DNA from: Acidobacteriota bacterium
GTDB taxonomy: Bacteria > Acidobacteriota > Vicinamibacteria > Vicinamibacterales > UBA2999
Assembly (NCBI GenBank): GCA_013813075.1
Contig: JACCSI010000349.1
Coordinates: 1 to 5,286 of the forward strand
DNA: 5,286 nt
Reading direction: 5' to 3'
The notes beneath the pieces are model-generated. The model was not told the DNA's origin. It saw nothing but the letters and a program-made list of their open reading frames with translations, and did no database searches. Below, one piece after another: positions 1-5,286 of the stretch (position 1 is its first letter; the number at the start of each line of letters is the position of its first letter). The position numbers were made by a program, and so were the translations under genes.

Positions 1-693
1 CTTCTGGGCTGGTGGCTGCCGGCGCTCGCCGCCGCCGGTTTGGCGATGGCCGCCAGGGATCAACGGCATCACCCACTTGGCATCTTCGCGGCGGCCATTG
101 CGTTGCAGGCAGGCGCGCTGTGGTTCATCGCGACGCGGCGCGGCGCAGACACGCCGTACATGGCAATCAAAATGACCTACCTGGCCATCTACCCGATGAT
201 TGCCGCCGCCGTCCTCTGCGTCTCTCGATTCGCGGGTCGGCGAAGCATTGCATGGCTCGTGCTTGCGCTGATCGCAGTCGCGACGGCTCGAGGCACCCCG
301 TCCGACTCCCTAGAGTCGAGGATCGTATCGCGTGACTTGTGGCATGCCGGTCGCTGGGCGCGAGCACGTTTCGCACCGCGGTGCGTCGATTACCTGGTGG
401 CCAATGCCGGCACGGCCTATTGGCTGCACCTGGCGGTGCTTGGCAATCCCCGTGCGTCCGAGCGGTCGACCAATAACGACACCTTCGACACCCAACGCGC
501 GTTTGAGCGCTGGCTGACCGACGGCGGCCCGCCGTATGCGATTGCCAATCTTGACGTCATACCGGTGGAAATCCGTGCCAGAACGCGCGTTCTCCACCTC
601 GAGGGCACCGCCGCGATACTCGAGCGGGTTACCGCCACACCGGTTGCGGCTGGTGAAACTTGCGCCGTGTCTCGTCCGACAGTAGCGCCTTGA
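1..693 (+). CDS. Membrane protein of unknown function, C-terminal 230 residues (5' end outside window)
   Basis: The reading frame is open from base 1 and ends at TGA 691-693, so the gene starts before the window; TTG 40 and ATG 46 are internal. The visible 230 residues start with four hydrophobic stretches (about residues 1-18, 27-45, 56-76 and 83-97) that look like membrane spans. A soluble tail of about 130 residues follows. The tail contains CVDYLV (128-133), TAYWLHLAVLGNPR (138-151) and an aromatic/proline stretch ending PPYAIANL (177-184). The layout, several spans and then a compact soluble C-terminal domain, resembles the end of large integral-membrane glycosyltransferase-like proteins (GT39/ArnT type), but no catalytic motif is in view, so no function is assigned. 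I loosely recall similar tails in Acidobacteriota hypothetical proteins. The last 65 bases overlap the 3' end of the opposite-strand SDR gene. Confidence 0.75.
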   Translation, partial: LLGWWLPALAAAGLAMAARDQRHHPLGIFAAAIALQAGALWFIATRRGADTPYMAIKMTYLAIYPMIAAAVLCVSRFAGRRSIAWLVLALIAVATARGTPSDSLESRIVSRDLWHAGRWARARFAPRCVDYLVANAGTAYWLHLAVLGNPRASERSTNNDTFDTQRAFERWLTDGGPPYAIANLDVIPVEIRARTRVLHLEGTAAILERVTATPVAAGETCAVSRPTVAP

Positions 694-1663
694 CGTGTCC
701 TGGATCGACGTCTGCGGCAAGCCGAGCACCATCGCCGGCCGGGTCGGCCGTTGGCGGCGGCAAGGCCACGCGGTCGGCCGCCGCGGTAATGGCAGCGAAC
801 GCGTTGGGCGCCACGGCCGCAGCGATTTGTGCGGCTCGCGCCTGCCAGCCGGGACTCACGGCGGCGACCCGTCTCCGCGCCGCCTCGAGAATCTGAGACG
901 CCGCGCGGCGCGTCTGCATCGAGGTCAAGGGCGTCGCACTCATCGCCGTGAACCAGCGCAGCTCGCGCTGATGTTGCCCCCGCACGCGAACGTTCACATA
1001 CGAACCGGTCCGCATCAGTCCAGGTGTGGCGGTCGTGACCGAGACACCGGACTTGCCGAGCTCGGCGCGCAGCGTTTCTGATAATCCGGTCAAGGCAAAC
1101 TTTCCGGCAGCGTAGGCCGCAAGGTGCGGCATGCCAACGCGGCCACCGATCGACGAGATATTGATGATTCGGCCGTGGCCGTCGCGACGCAAGTGCGGTA
1201 AACAGAGGCGAATCAATTCCAGTGGAGCCCAGAAATGGGTCGCCAGCGAATCCTCGTAGTCCTCGCGGCGTGCGTGTTCGAACGGACCAACCTCGATGAC
1301 ACCCGCGTTGTTGATCAACACATCAACACCGTGGCCGGCGGCCACGACACGATCGACGATATGAGACCGTTGGTCAGCGTTGCGCAGGTCCGCCGTAATG
1401 GTGTCCACCGTCGCGCCGCTCGCGCGCAGTTCTGCTGCCGCTTCGTCTAACGCTGGGGCAGTTCGCGCGACGAGCCAGAGCCGTGCGCCCTCGGCGGCCA
1501 ACTGACGTGCGAATTCAAGGCCGAGACCACGCGATCCTCCGGTGATGATCACCGTGCGCCCGTTGAACGAGTAGCAGGCCGGTCGCGACCAGGCCCGACG
1601 TGTCAACGCGACGCCGATAGCCAAGGACGACAGCCCGAGGGCCAGGCGTGTGGTGTCGGACAT
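629..1663 (-). CDS. SDR family NAD(P)-dependent oxidoreductase with hydrophobic N-terminus
   Basis: A 344-residue short-chain dehydrogenase/reductase counted from ATG 1663, ending at TAA 631-629. Residues 6-20 are hydrophobic and may be a weak membrane anchor. The Rossmann fold starts near residue 36, with the cofactor loop TGGSRGLG at 41-48, NNAG at 118-121, catalytic Ser171, and YAAGK with Tyr184 and Lys188. The post-catalytic PG motif is at 214-215. The usual fourth catalytic residue (Asn) appears to be His143, in THFWAP. A tail of about 80 residues after the core (from about 265) makes it longer than a classical 250-residue SDR. It resembles a subfamily I recall with an N-terminal hydrophobic segment and this kind of tail; the substrate is unknown. 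Start choice: ATG 1663 places the hydrophobic segment at the N-terminus. ATG 1714 and GTG 1756 are in-frame alternatives, and none has a clear Shine-Dalgarno. It lies downstream of the LysR gene and could share its transcript. Confidence 0.88.
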   Translation of the reverse strand: MSDTTRLALGLSSLAIGVALTRRAWSRPACYSFNGRTVIITGGSRGLGLEFARQLAAEGARLWLVARTAPALDEAAAELRASGATVDTITADLRNADQRSHIVDRVVAAGHGVDVLINNAGVIEVGPFEHARREDYEDSLATHFWAPLELIRLCLPHLRRDGHGRIINISSIGGRVGMPHLAAYAAGKFALTGLSETLRAELGKSGVSVTTATPGLMRTGSYVNVRVRGQHQRELRWFTAMSATPLTSMQTRRAASQILEAARRRVAAVSPGWQARAAQIAAAVAPNAFAAITAAADRVALPPPTADPAGDGARLAADVDPGHVKALLSDETRRKFHQPQPVWR

Positions 1664-1767
1664 GCTGCGGCGCCGTTGAGGTGCGCGTGAATCGCGGTGC
1701 TGAGGGGAGTGCATAACGTGCGAAATGCAATCAGCGATCCACAGCACACTGGCCACGTCGTGTTTGC

Positions 1768-2682
1768 CTATTCCCGGACAAACGTGTAAGGCCCTTCGCT
1801 CTTCGCGGCGTGCGCCTCGACGAGGGTCAGGAAGGCGGTGCTGGCGTGTGAGCGCGTGCCACCCCTGCGGTAGACCAGCCGGACCGGCCGCTCGAATGAC
1901 AGCTCGGCAACATGCACCCGAACCAACTCACGTCGCCGCAGTTCACTCTCCACGGCGACCGCCGGCAGCAGTGCGACACCGTTGCCGGCAGCAACGAACT
2001 TCTTGATCGCGTCAATCGTCGGCATCTCGACGGGCATCTGCAGCGTCACCCGCCGCTTACGGAACGTCTCGACCACTCGCACACGGTAGGGCGAGGCGAC
2101 GTGGTGCGCCACGAACAATTCCCTGCCGAGGTCCTTGATCGTCACCTCGCGTTGCTTCGTAAAGCGATGGCGCCGCGGCACGACGAACGCCAGCTCGTCG
2201 CGGTACACAATCACCGACTGCAGGTCGGCGTCCAGAGGCTGATACGTCACCACGCCGAGATCGGCACCGTAGTCACGCACGTCGCCGGGGATGCGGCTCG
2301 CGCGGGCACGCCGGACCGACACCCGCACGGCGGGATGGAGCCGGCGGTACTCATGCAGCAGCGGCAGGAGATACAAGCACGTCAACTCATTGGTCGCGAT
2401 CACCAGGTGGCCGCTGCGCAGATGCTGCACGTCAGCCACCGCCGCCAGCGCCTGCTCTCTGAAGTTGAGCAGGCGCTCCGCATGATCGAGCAGCACCCGA
2501 CCCGCATCCGTCAACACACCGCGTCGGCTTGAACGATCGAACAGCGGCTGTCCAAGCTCGTTCTCAAGACGGCGAATGATCTGGCTGATGGCCGGCTGCG
2601 TCCTGTACAACACCGTCGCGGCCTTCGAAAAGCCGCCTTCGCGGACGACCGCAAGGAAGGCTTCGAGATGAAATAAATCCAT
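1768..2682 (-). CDS. LysR-type transcriptional regulator, divergent from the leucine operon
   Basis: A 304-residue LysR-type regulator, the usual length for the family. The N-terminal winged helix-turn-helix spans about residues 1-60. Its recognition part is FSKAATVLYRTQPAISQIIRRLE (18-40, key residues A21, A22, Q29, P30, S33 and R38), followed by LGQPLFDRSSRRGVLTDAG (43-61). A linker helix (about 62-90) leads to a periplasmic-binding-protein-like effector domain (about 91-292). That domain holds PTIDAIKKFVAAGNGVALLP (221-240), the conserved G-x-G-(I/V)-x-L-L-P region of LysR effector domains. ATG 2682 is the start because the family N-terminus (MDLFHLEAFLAVVREGGFS) begins exactly there. There is no Shine-Dalgarno; the leader is AT-rich. 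The gene is back to back with leuA, the classic layout for a LysR protein that controls its neighbour and itself, so regulation of leuABC is likely but inferred. The effector is unknown; 2-isopropylmalate or a branched-chain keto acid would be reasonable guesses. It is not obviously LeuO. Confidence 0.95.
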   Translation of the reverse strand: MDLFHLEAFLAVVREGGFSKAATVLYRTQPAISQIIRRLENELGQPLFDRSSRRGVLTDAGRVLLDHAERLLNFREQALAAVADVQHLRSGHLVIATNELTCLYLLPLLHEYRRLHPAVRVSVRRARASRIPGDVRDYGADLGVVTYQPLDADLQSVIVYRDELAFVVPRRHRFTKQREVTIKDLGRELFVAHHVASPYRVRVVETFRKRRVTLQMPVEMPTIDAIKKFVAAGNGVALLPAVAVESELRRRELVRVHVAELSFERPVRLVYRRGGTRSHASTAFLTLVEAHAAKSEGPYTFVRE

Positions 2683-2702
2683 TTGTATAAATTAAACTAA
2701 TT

Positions 2703-2722
2703 ATTGAAGAACGATTATCAAT
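2703..2722. promoter_or_regulatory. Perfect inverted repeat ATTGA-N10-TCAAT, candidate regulator binding site
   Basis: ATTGA at 2703-2707 and TCAAT at 2718-2722 are exact reverse complements separated by 10 bases. The element lies between the divergent genes and overlaps the predicted -35 of leuA and the predicted -10 of the regulator gene. Partly symmetric AT-rich sites next to a divergent target are typical of LysR proteins. The dyad centre falls between two bases, so it does not fit the textbook T-N11-A core exactly. A second, shorter dyad, AATTA-N3-TAATT at 2690-2702, sits nearer the regulator start. Confidence 0.45.
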
Positions 2723-2741
2723 TTGCATTATGAAAGCCCAA

Positions 2742-2748
2742 GGCGGAG
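2742..2748 (+). promoter_or_regulatory. Ribosome binding site for leuA
   Basis: GGCGGAG ends nine bases before GTG 2758. It supports the GTG as the leuA start. The frame is closed by TGA at 2731-2733, and no other start codon lies between that stop and 2758. Confidence 0.55.
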
Positions 2749-2757
2749 ACTGCCGCG

Positions 2758-3939
2758 GTGGCAGCTCCCACGTGGATCACGATCTTCGATACGTCGCTGC
2801 GCGACGGTGAGCAGGCGCCCGGGTTCAGCATGCGGGCCGCCGAGAAGCTGCGGATGGCCCGGCAGCTCGATGGCCTCGGCGTCGACATCATCGAGGCTGG
2901 CTTCCCGATAGCGTCCGACGGCGACTATGCAGCCGTTCGCGCCGTTGCGGCGGACGTGAGACGTCCCGTGATTGCGGCCCTCGCGCGTGCGGCCAGCGGA
3001 GATGTCGAACGAGCCGCCGAGGCCCTGGACTGCGCGCCACGGCCGCGGATTCACGTGTTCCTGGCGACGTCCGACCTGCATCTTCGCGACAAACTGCGGA
3101 TCTCGCACGCTCAGTGTCTGGACCAGGCCGCAGACGCGGTGCAGCTGGCGCGGCGTTATGTCGACGACGTCGAGTTCTCCGCGGAAGATGCCACCAGAAG
3201 CGACCAGCCATTCCTGTGCGCCGTGGCCTCGGCTGTGGTCGCTGCCGGCGCATCAACCGTCAACCTGCCGGACACTGTCGGCTATGCCTTGCCGCCGGAG
3301 ATCACCGACATGTTTGCGGCGATTCGCGAGCGGGTTGGCCCGGGCGTCACGTTGTCGGCACACTGCCATGATGACCTCGGCATGGCTGTCGCCAACTCGC
3401 TGGCCGCGGTGCAGGCCGGCGCCCGACAGGTCGAGTGCACCGTCAACGGTATCGGCGAGCGTGCCGGTAACGCCTCGCTCGAGGAAATCGTCATGGCGCT
3501 GCACGTGCGACAGGACCGACTGCCCTTCCAGACGCGTATTCGGACATCCCAACTCTGTGCCACCAGCCGTGTGCTGAGTGACATCGTTTCTGTCCCTGTC
3601 CCGCCGAATAAGGCCATTGTCGGGGCCAACGCATTCGCGCACGAGGCGGGGATCCATCAGGATGGGGTCCTGAAGAATCCGCTGACGTACGAGATCATGC
3701 GGCCGGAAACGGTCGGCGTCGCCGGTTCGCGTCTCGTGCTGGGCAAACATTCCGGCGCTCGCGGCGTCGATGCGCGATGTCGCGCCCTGGGGTTTCACTT
3801 GCGGCCGGAGGCCCTGGCGCGCGTCTACGCACGCCTCGTGGCGACGGCCGACCAGGTCAAGGCGATCGAGGATGTGCACATCATCGACGCCGTCTCGGCC
3901 GATCACACCGCCGTCCAGGAGCTGAGACCGTGCGTTTGA
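2758..3939 (+). CDS. leuA: 2-isopropylmalate synthase, short form without regulatory domain
   Basis: Condenses acetyl-CoA with 2-ketoisovalerate to 2-isopropylmalate, the first committed step of leucine synthesis, in the cytoplasm. The 393 residues begin with the TIM-barrel signature DTSLRDGEQAPG (11-22) and its downstream Lys30. Then come EFSAEDATRS (139-148), PDTVGYALP (171-179), HCHDDLGMAVANSL (202-215) and GIGERAGNASLEE (231-243). Expected metal ligands are Asp16, His202, His204 and Asn238. The subdomain GIHQDGVLKNPLTYEIM (298-314) and LGKHSG (328-333) favour LeuA over homocitrate synthase, though NifV-like enzymes share parts of these motifs. Typical bacterial LeuA has about 500 or more residues with a C-terminal leucine-binding domain; this protein stops at the linker, so leucine inhibition may be absent. 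GTG start with an upstream GGCGGAG. Its stop overlaps leuB by 10 bases and no disruption is visible. Homocitrate or citramalate synthase is the main alternative, but leuB and leuC next door favour leucine. Confidence 0.93.
   Translation: MAAPTWITIFDTSLRDGEQAPGFSMRAAEKLRMARQLDGLGVDIIEAGFPIASDGDYAAVRAVAADVRRPVIAALARAASGDVERAAEALDCAPRPRIHVFLATSDLHLRDKLRISHAQCLDQAADAVQLARRYVDDVEFSAEDATRSDQPFLCAVASAVVAAGASTVNLPDTVGYALPPEITDMFAAIRERVGPGVTLSAHCHDDLGMAVANSLAAVQAGARQVECTVNGIGERAGNASLEEIVMALHVRQDRLPFQTRIRTSQLCATSRVLSDIVSVPVPPNKAIVGANAFAHEAGIHQDGVLKNPLTYEIMRPETVGVAGSRLVLGKHSGARGVDARCRALGFHLRPEALARVYARLVATADQVKAIEDVHIIDAVSADHTAVQELRPCV
3917..3921 (+). promoter_or_regulatory. Ribosome binding site for leuB, inside the end of leuA
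   Basis: AGGAG lies eight bases before GTG 3930 and sets the leuB start. The frame is open back to at least 3777, but that extension reads through leuA in another frame and has no LeuB homology. The overlap suggests translational coupling. Confidence 0.8.
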
Positions 3940-5024
3940 AGATTGTGCTGCTCCCGGGCGATGGCATCGGGCCAGAGGTGATGGTGCAGGCAGCGCGTGT
4001 GCTGCAACTGGTCGGTGATGCGTTCGGACATCAGTTGCACAGTGCACAGTTCGCGATTGGCGCGGCGGCACTGCGACGCCATGGCACGGCGTTGCCGACA
4101 GAGACACTCAATGCGTGCCTTGGCAGCACCGCCGTCCTGCTCGGCGCGGTCGGCGATCCGGCTTTTGATCATCTGGCAGCGGAGAACCGTCCCGAAAGTG
4201 GACTGCTCAAATTGAGGGTTGCCCTCGGTGGCTTTGCAAATCTTCGCCCTGCACGAACAGAGGAGGCCCTGATTGACGCGACGCCTTACCGTCCGGAACG
4301 CGTGGCTGGTGCAGACCTGTTGATCGTGCGCGAGTTGCTGGGCGGTCTGTATTACGGACAGCCGCGCGGCGCTAGCCCCGACGCCGCATTCAATACCATG
4401 CGCTACACCCGCGAGGAAGTTGCGCGGGTTGCACGGGTGGCGTTCGAGCAGGCCGGCCGTCGCCGTGGCCTCGTGACGTCCGTGGACAAGGCGAACGTGC
4501 TCGAAACCTCACAGCTGTGGCGGGCCACGGTCGATGACGTGTCCCGAGCCTATCCCCACGTGCGGCTGGAGCACATGTACGTAGACGCCTGTGCCATGCG
4601 GCTCGCGTTCGAGCCGCCCCATTTCGATGTCATACTCACCGAGAACACTTTCGGCGATATTCTCAGCGATCAGGCAGCGGCGCTGGCCGGATCGATCGGG
4701 ATGCTGCCGTCCGCGTCTGTGGGCGGGCGCGTCGACCTCTATGAGCCGGTCCACGGATCGGCTCCCGACATTGCCGGACTCAACCGCGCCAATCCGTTTG
4801 GCGCCATTGCGTCGGTCGCGATGATGCTGCGCCACACGGCGCGGCTCACCCGCGAAGCGGATCTGGTCGAAAACGCCATCCGTCACGTGCTCAGTGCCGG
4901 GATGCGTCCCGCCGATCTGGCCGCCCCCGGGACCTTGGTCTCGTCGACTTCGGAGCTTGGTGAAGCGGTAACTCATGCCCTCGGCGAGCTGATCGACCAC
5001 CAACATGCCTACCATGCGGTCTAG
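3930..5024 (+). CDS. leuB: 3-isopropylmalate dehydrogenase
   Basis: Oxidises and decarboxylates 3-isopropylmalate to 2-ketoisocaproate with NAD+, in the cytoplasm; normally a homodimer. It has 364 residues, the usual length. Motifs in order: PGDGIGPEV (9-17), GLLKLR...FANLRP (91-107, substrate-binding arginines), [10 protein letters not shown] (134-143, with the catalytic-type Tyr), [13 protein letters not shown] (186-198, catalytic Lys187), and HMYVDACAM (215-223, metal-binding Asp219). The isocitrate/isopropylmalate dehydrogenase signature NTFGDILSD...[10 protein letters not shown] (239-263) carries metal ligands Asp243 and Asp247. [12 protein letters not shown] (272-283) is the NAD-type cofactor loop, where Asp280 favours NAD over NADP. 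GTG 3930 is chosen because the family N-terminus starts there with AGGAG upstream. It overlaps leuA by 10 bases and ends at TAG 5022-5024, within the likely start of leuC, so the three genes are probably cotranscribed. Confidence 0.96.
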   Translation: MRLKIVLLPGDGIGPEVMVQAARVLQLVGDAFGHQLHSAQFAIGAAALRRHGTALPTETLNACLGSTAVLLGAVGDPAFDHLAAENRPESGLLKLRVALGGFANLRPARTEEALIDATPYRPERVAGADLLIVRELLGGLYYGQPRGASPDAAFNTMRYTREEVARVARVAFEQAGRRRGLVTSVDKANVLETSQLWRATVDDVSRAYPHVRLEHMYVDACAMRLAFEPPHFDVILTENTFGDILSDQAAALAGSIGMLPSASVGGRVDLYEPVHGSAPDIAGLNRANPFGAIASVAMMLRHTARLTREADLVENAIRHVLSAGMRPADLAAPGTLVSSTSELGEAVTHALGELIDHQHAYHAV

Positions 5025-5286
5025 TCAGCTATCGGCAGTCAGTCAGCCGCGCCCTATCAGCGCTCCCGCGCCGGTCAGCAGGGCGCACGCCGCGGGCCGG
5101 CGGACCGTGCTCGACCAGCTCTGGGACTCCCATGTCGTCCAAGCGCTGGACGATGGGCAGTCGCTGCTCTACGTTGACTTGCACCTGGTCCACGAGGTCA
5201 CGTCGCCGCAGGCGTTCGAGGGGCTCCGACTGGCCGGACGGCGGGTTCGGCGGCCCGAGCTGACCGTGGCGACGGTCGACCACAAC
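5014..5286 (+). CDS. leuC: 3-isopropylmalate dehydratase large subunit, N-terminal part (runs off window)
   Basis: The + frame is open from 4993 to the window end and has no stop. From 5101 it reads [13 protein letters not shown], then [18 protein letters not shown], then [12 protein letters not shown] and ATVDHN. This is the well-known N-terminus of LeuC, the aconitase-family iron-sulfur subunit that isomerises 2- to 3-isopropylmalate with LeuD. The cluster cysteines lie beyond the window. Start uncertain: ATG 5014 overlaps leuB by 11 bases and fits coupled translation, but gives about 25 extra Ser/Pro/Ala-rich residues before the conserved region. ATG 5005 is also in frame. GTG 5107 would start almost where known LeuC proteins do, but its only SD-like stretch (GGCGGA, 5099-5104) is too close. 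leuD is expected downstream. Confidence 0.9.
   Translation, partial: MRSSQLSAVSQPRPISAPAPVSRAHAAGRRTVLDQLWDSHVVQALDDGQSLLYVDLHLVHEVTSPQAFEGLRLAGRRVRRPELTVATVDHN

Larger units (their letters stand above)
2683..2757. promoter_or_regulatory. AT-rich divergent promoter/operator region between lysR-type gene and leuA
   Basis: This 75-base gap separates two divergent start codons. Bases 2683-2735 contain only 10 G/C out of 53, against GC-rich flanking genes. Toward leuA, TTGAAG (2704-2709) and CATTAT (2726-2731) are spaced 16 bases and each match the sigma-70 consensus at 4 of 6. Transcription would begin near 2738. Toward the regulator, GATAAT (complement of 2714-2719) matches the -10 consensus at 5 of 6, with a poor -35 (TTGGGC, 16 bases away). 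The two predicted promoters overlap, so a protein bound here could affect both directions. Promoter positions are by eye only. Confidence 0.6.

Noticed and set aside
1912..2532. Long + strand ORF (206 codons) opposite the LysR gene
   Set aside because: It is rich in His, Arg and Gln, as expected from an antisense frame of GC-rich DNA, and has no recognisable motif.
2683..2757. T-box or other leucine riboswitch upstream of leuA
   Set aside because: The gap is only 75 bases and the predicted leader is about 20 bases, too short for a T-box or attenuator.
2730..2810. Short + ORF (26 codons) starting at ATG 2730, as a possible leucine leader peptide for attenuation upstream of leuA
   Set aside because: It contains only one Leu codon, runs into leuA in another frame, lies at the predicted -10 rather than in the transcript, and has no terminator hairpin after it.
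3777..3929. Upstream extension of the leuB reading frame
   Set aside because: It lies inside leuA in a different frame and does not resemble LeuB. The family N-terminus and AGGAG site fix the start at 3930.
3253..4107. Long - strand ORF (284 codons) opposite leuA and leuB
   Set aside because: Its sequence is what the complement of GC-rich coding DNA gives by chance. It shows no recognisable domain, and it spans two well-supported genes.
5029..5283. - strand ORF (84 codons) at the window end
   Set aside because: The opposite strand encodes the highly conserved N-terminus of LeuC, so this is a shadow frame.

Overview
The window is GC-rich, uses GTG starts, and is tightly packed with chromosomal genes. 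No mobile element, CRISPR array, tRNA or rRNA is visible. From memory, the LysR regulator, the N-terminally extended short-chain dehydrogenase and the membrane protein tail most resemble proteins of Acidobacteriota, possibly Vicinamibacteria. That placement is an inference from recollected family resemblance, not a search result.

Layout: (1) Bases 1-693, + strand, hold the 3' end of a multi-spanning membrane protein that starts before the window. (2) Bases 629-1663, - strand, hold a short-chain dehydrogenase/reductase (SDR). Its 3' end overlaps the membrane protein gene tail to tail by 65 bases. (3) Bases 1768-2682, - strand, hold a LysR-type regulator, upstream of the SDR and in the same direction. 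(4) Bases 2683-2757 form a very AT-rich divergent control region with a clean inverted repeat. (5) Bases 2758 to the end, + strand, hold a leucine operon: leuA (2-isopropylmalate synthase), leuB (3-isopropylmalate dehydrogenase) and the first part of leuC (isopropylmalate isomerase large subunit), which runs off the window. The leuA/leuB overlap is 10 bases. The leuB/leuC overlap is about 11 bases if leuC starts at the chosen ATG.

Together leuA, leuC (with a leuD expected downstream) and leuB convert 2-ketoisovalerate plus acetyl-CoA to 2-ketoisocaproate, the keto acid of leucine. The divergent LysR protein is the obvious candidate regulator of the operon. The most notable point is that LeuA is only 393 residues and ends where the leucine-binding regulatory domain would normally begin. 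Control may therefore rest on transcription through the LysR protein, or this LeuA may escape leucine feedback. Nothing here amounts to a clearly new system. The window is best read as a leucine operon with an uncommon regulatory arrangement beside two poorly characterised genes.
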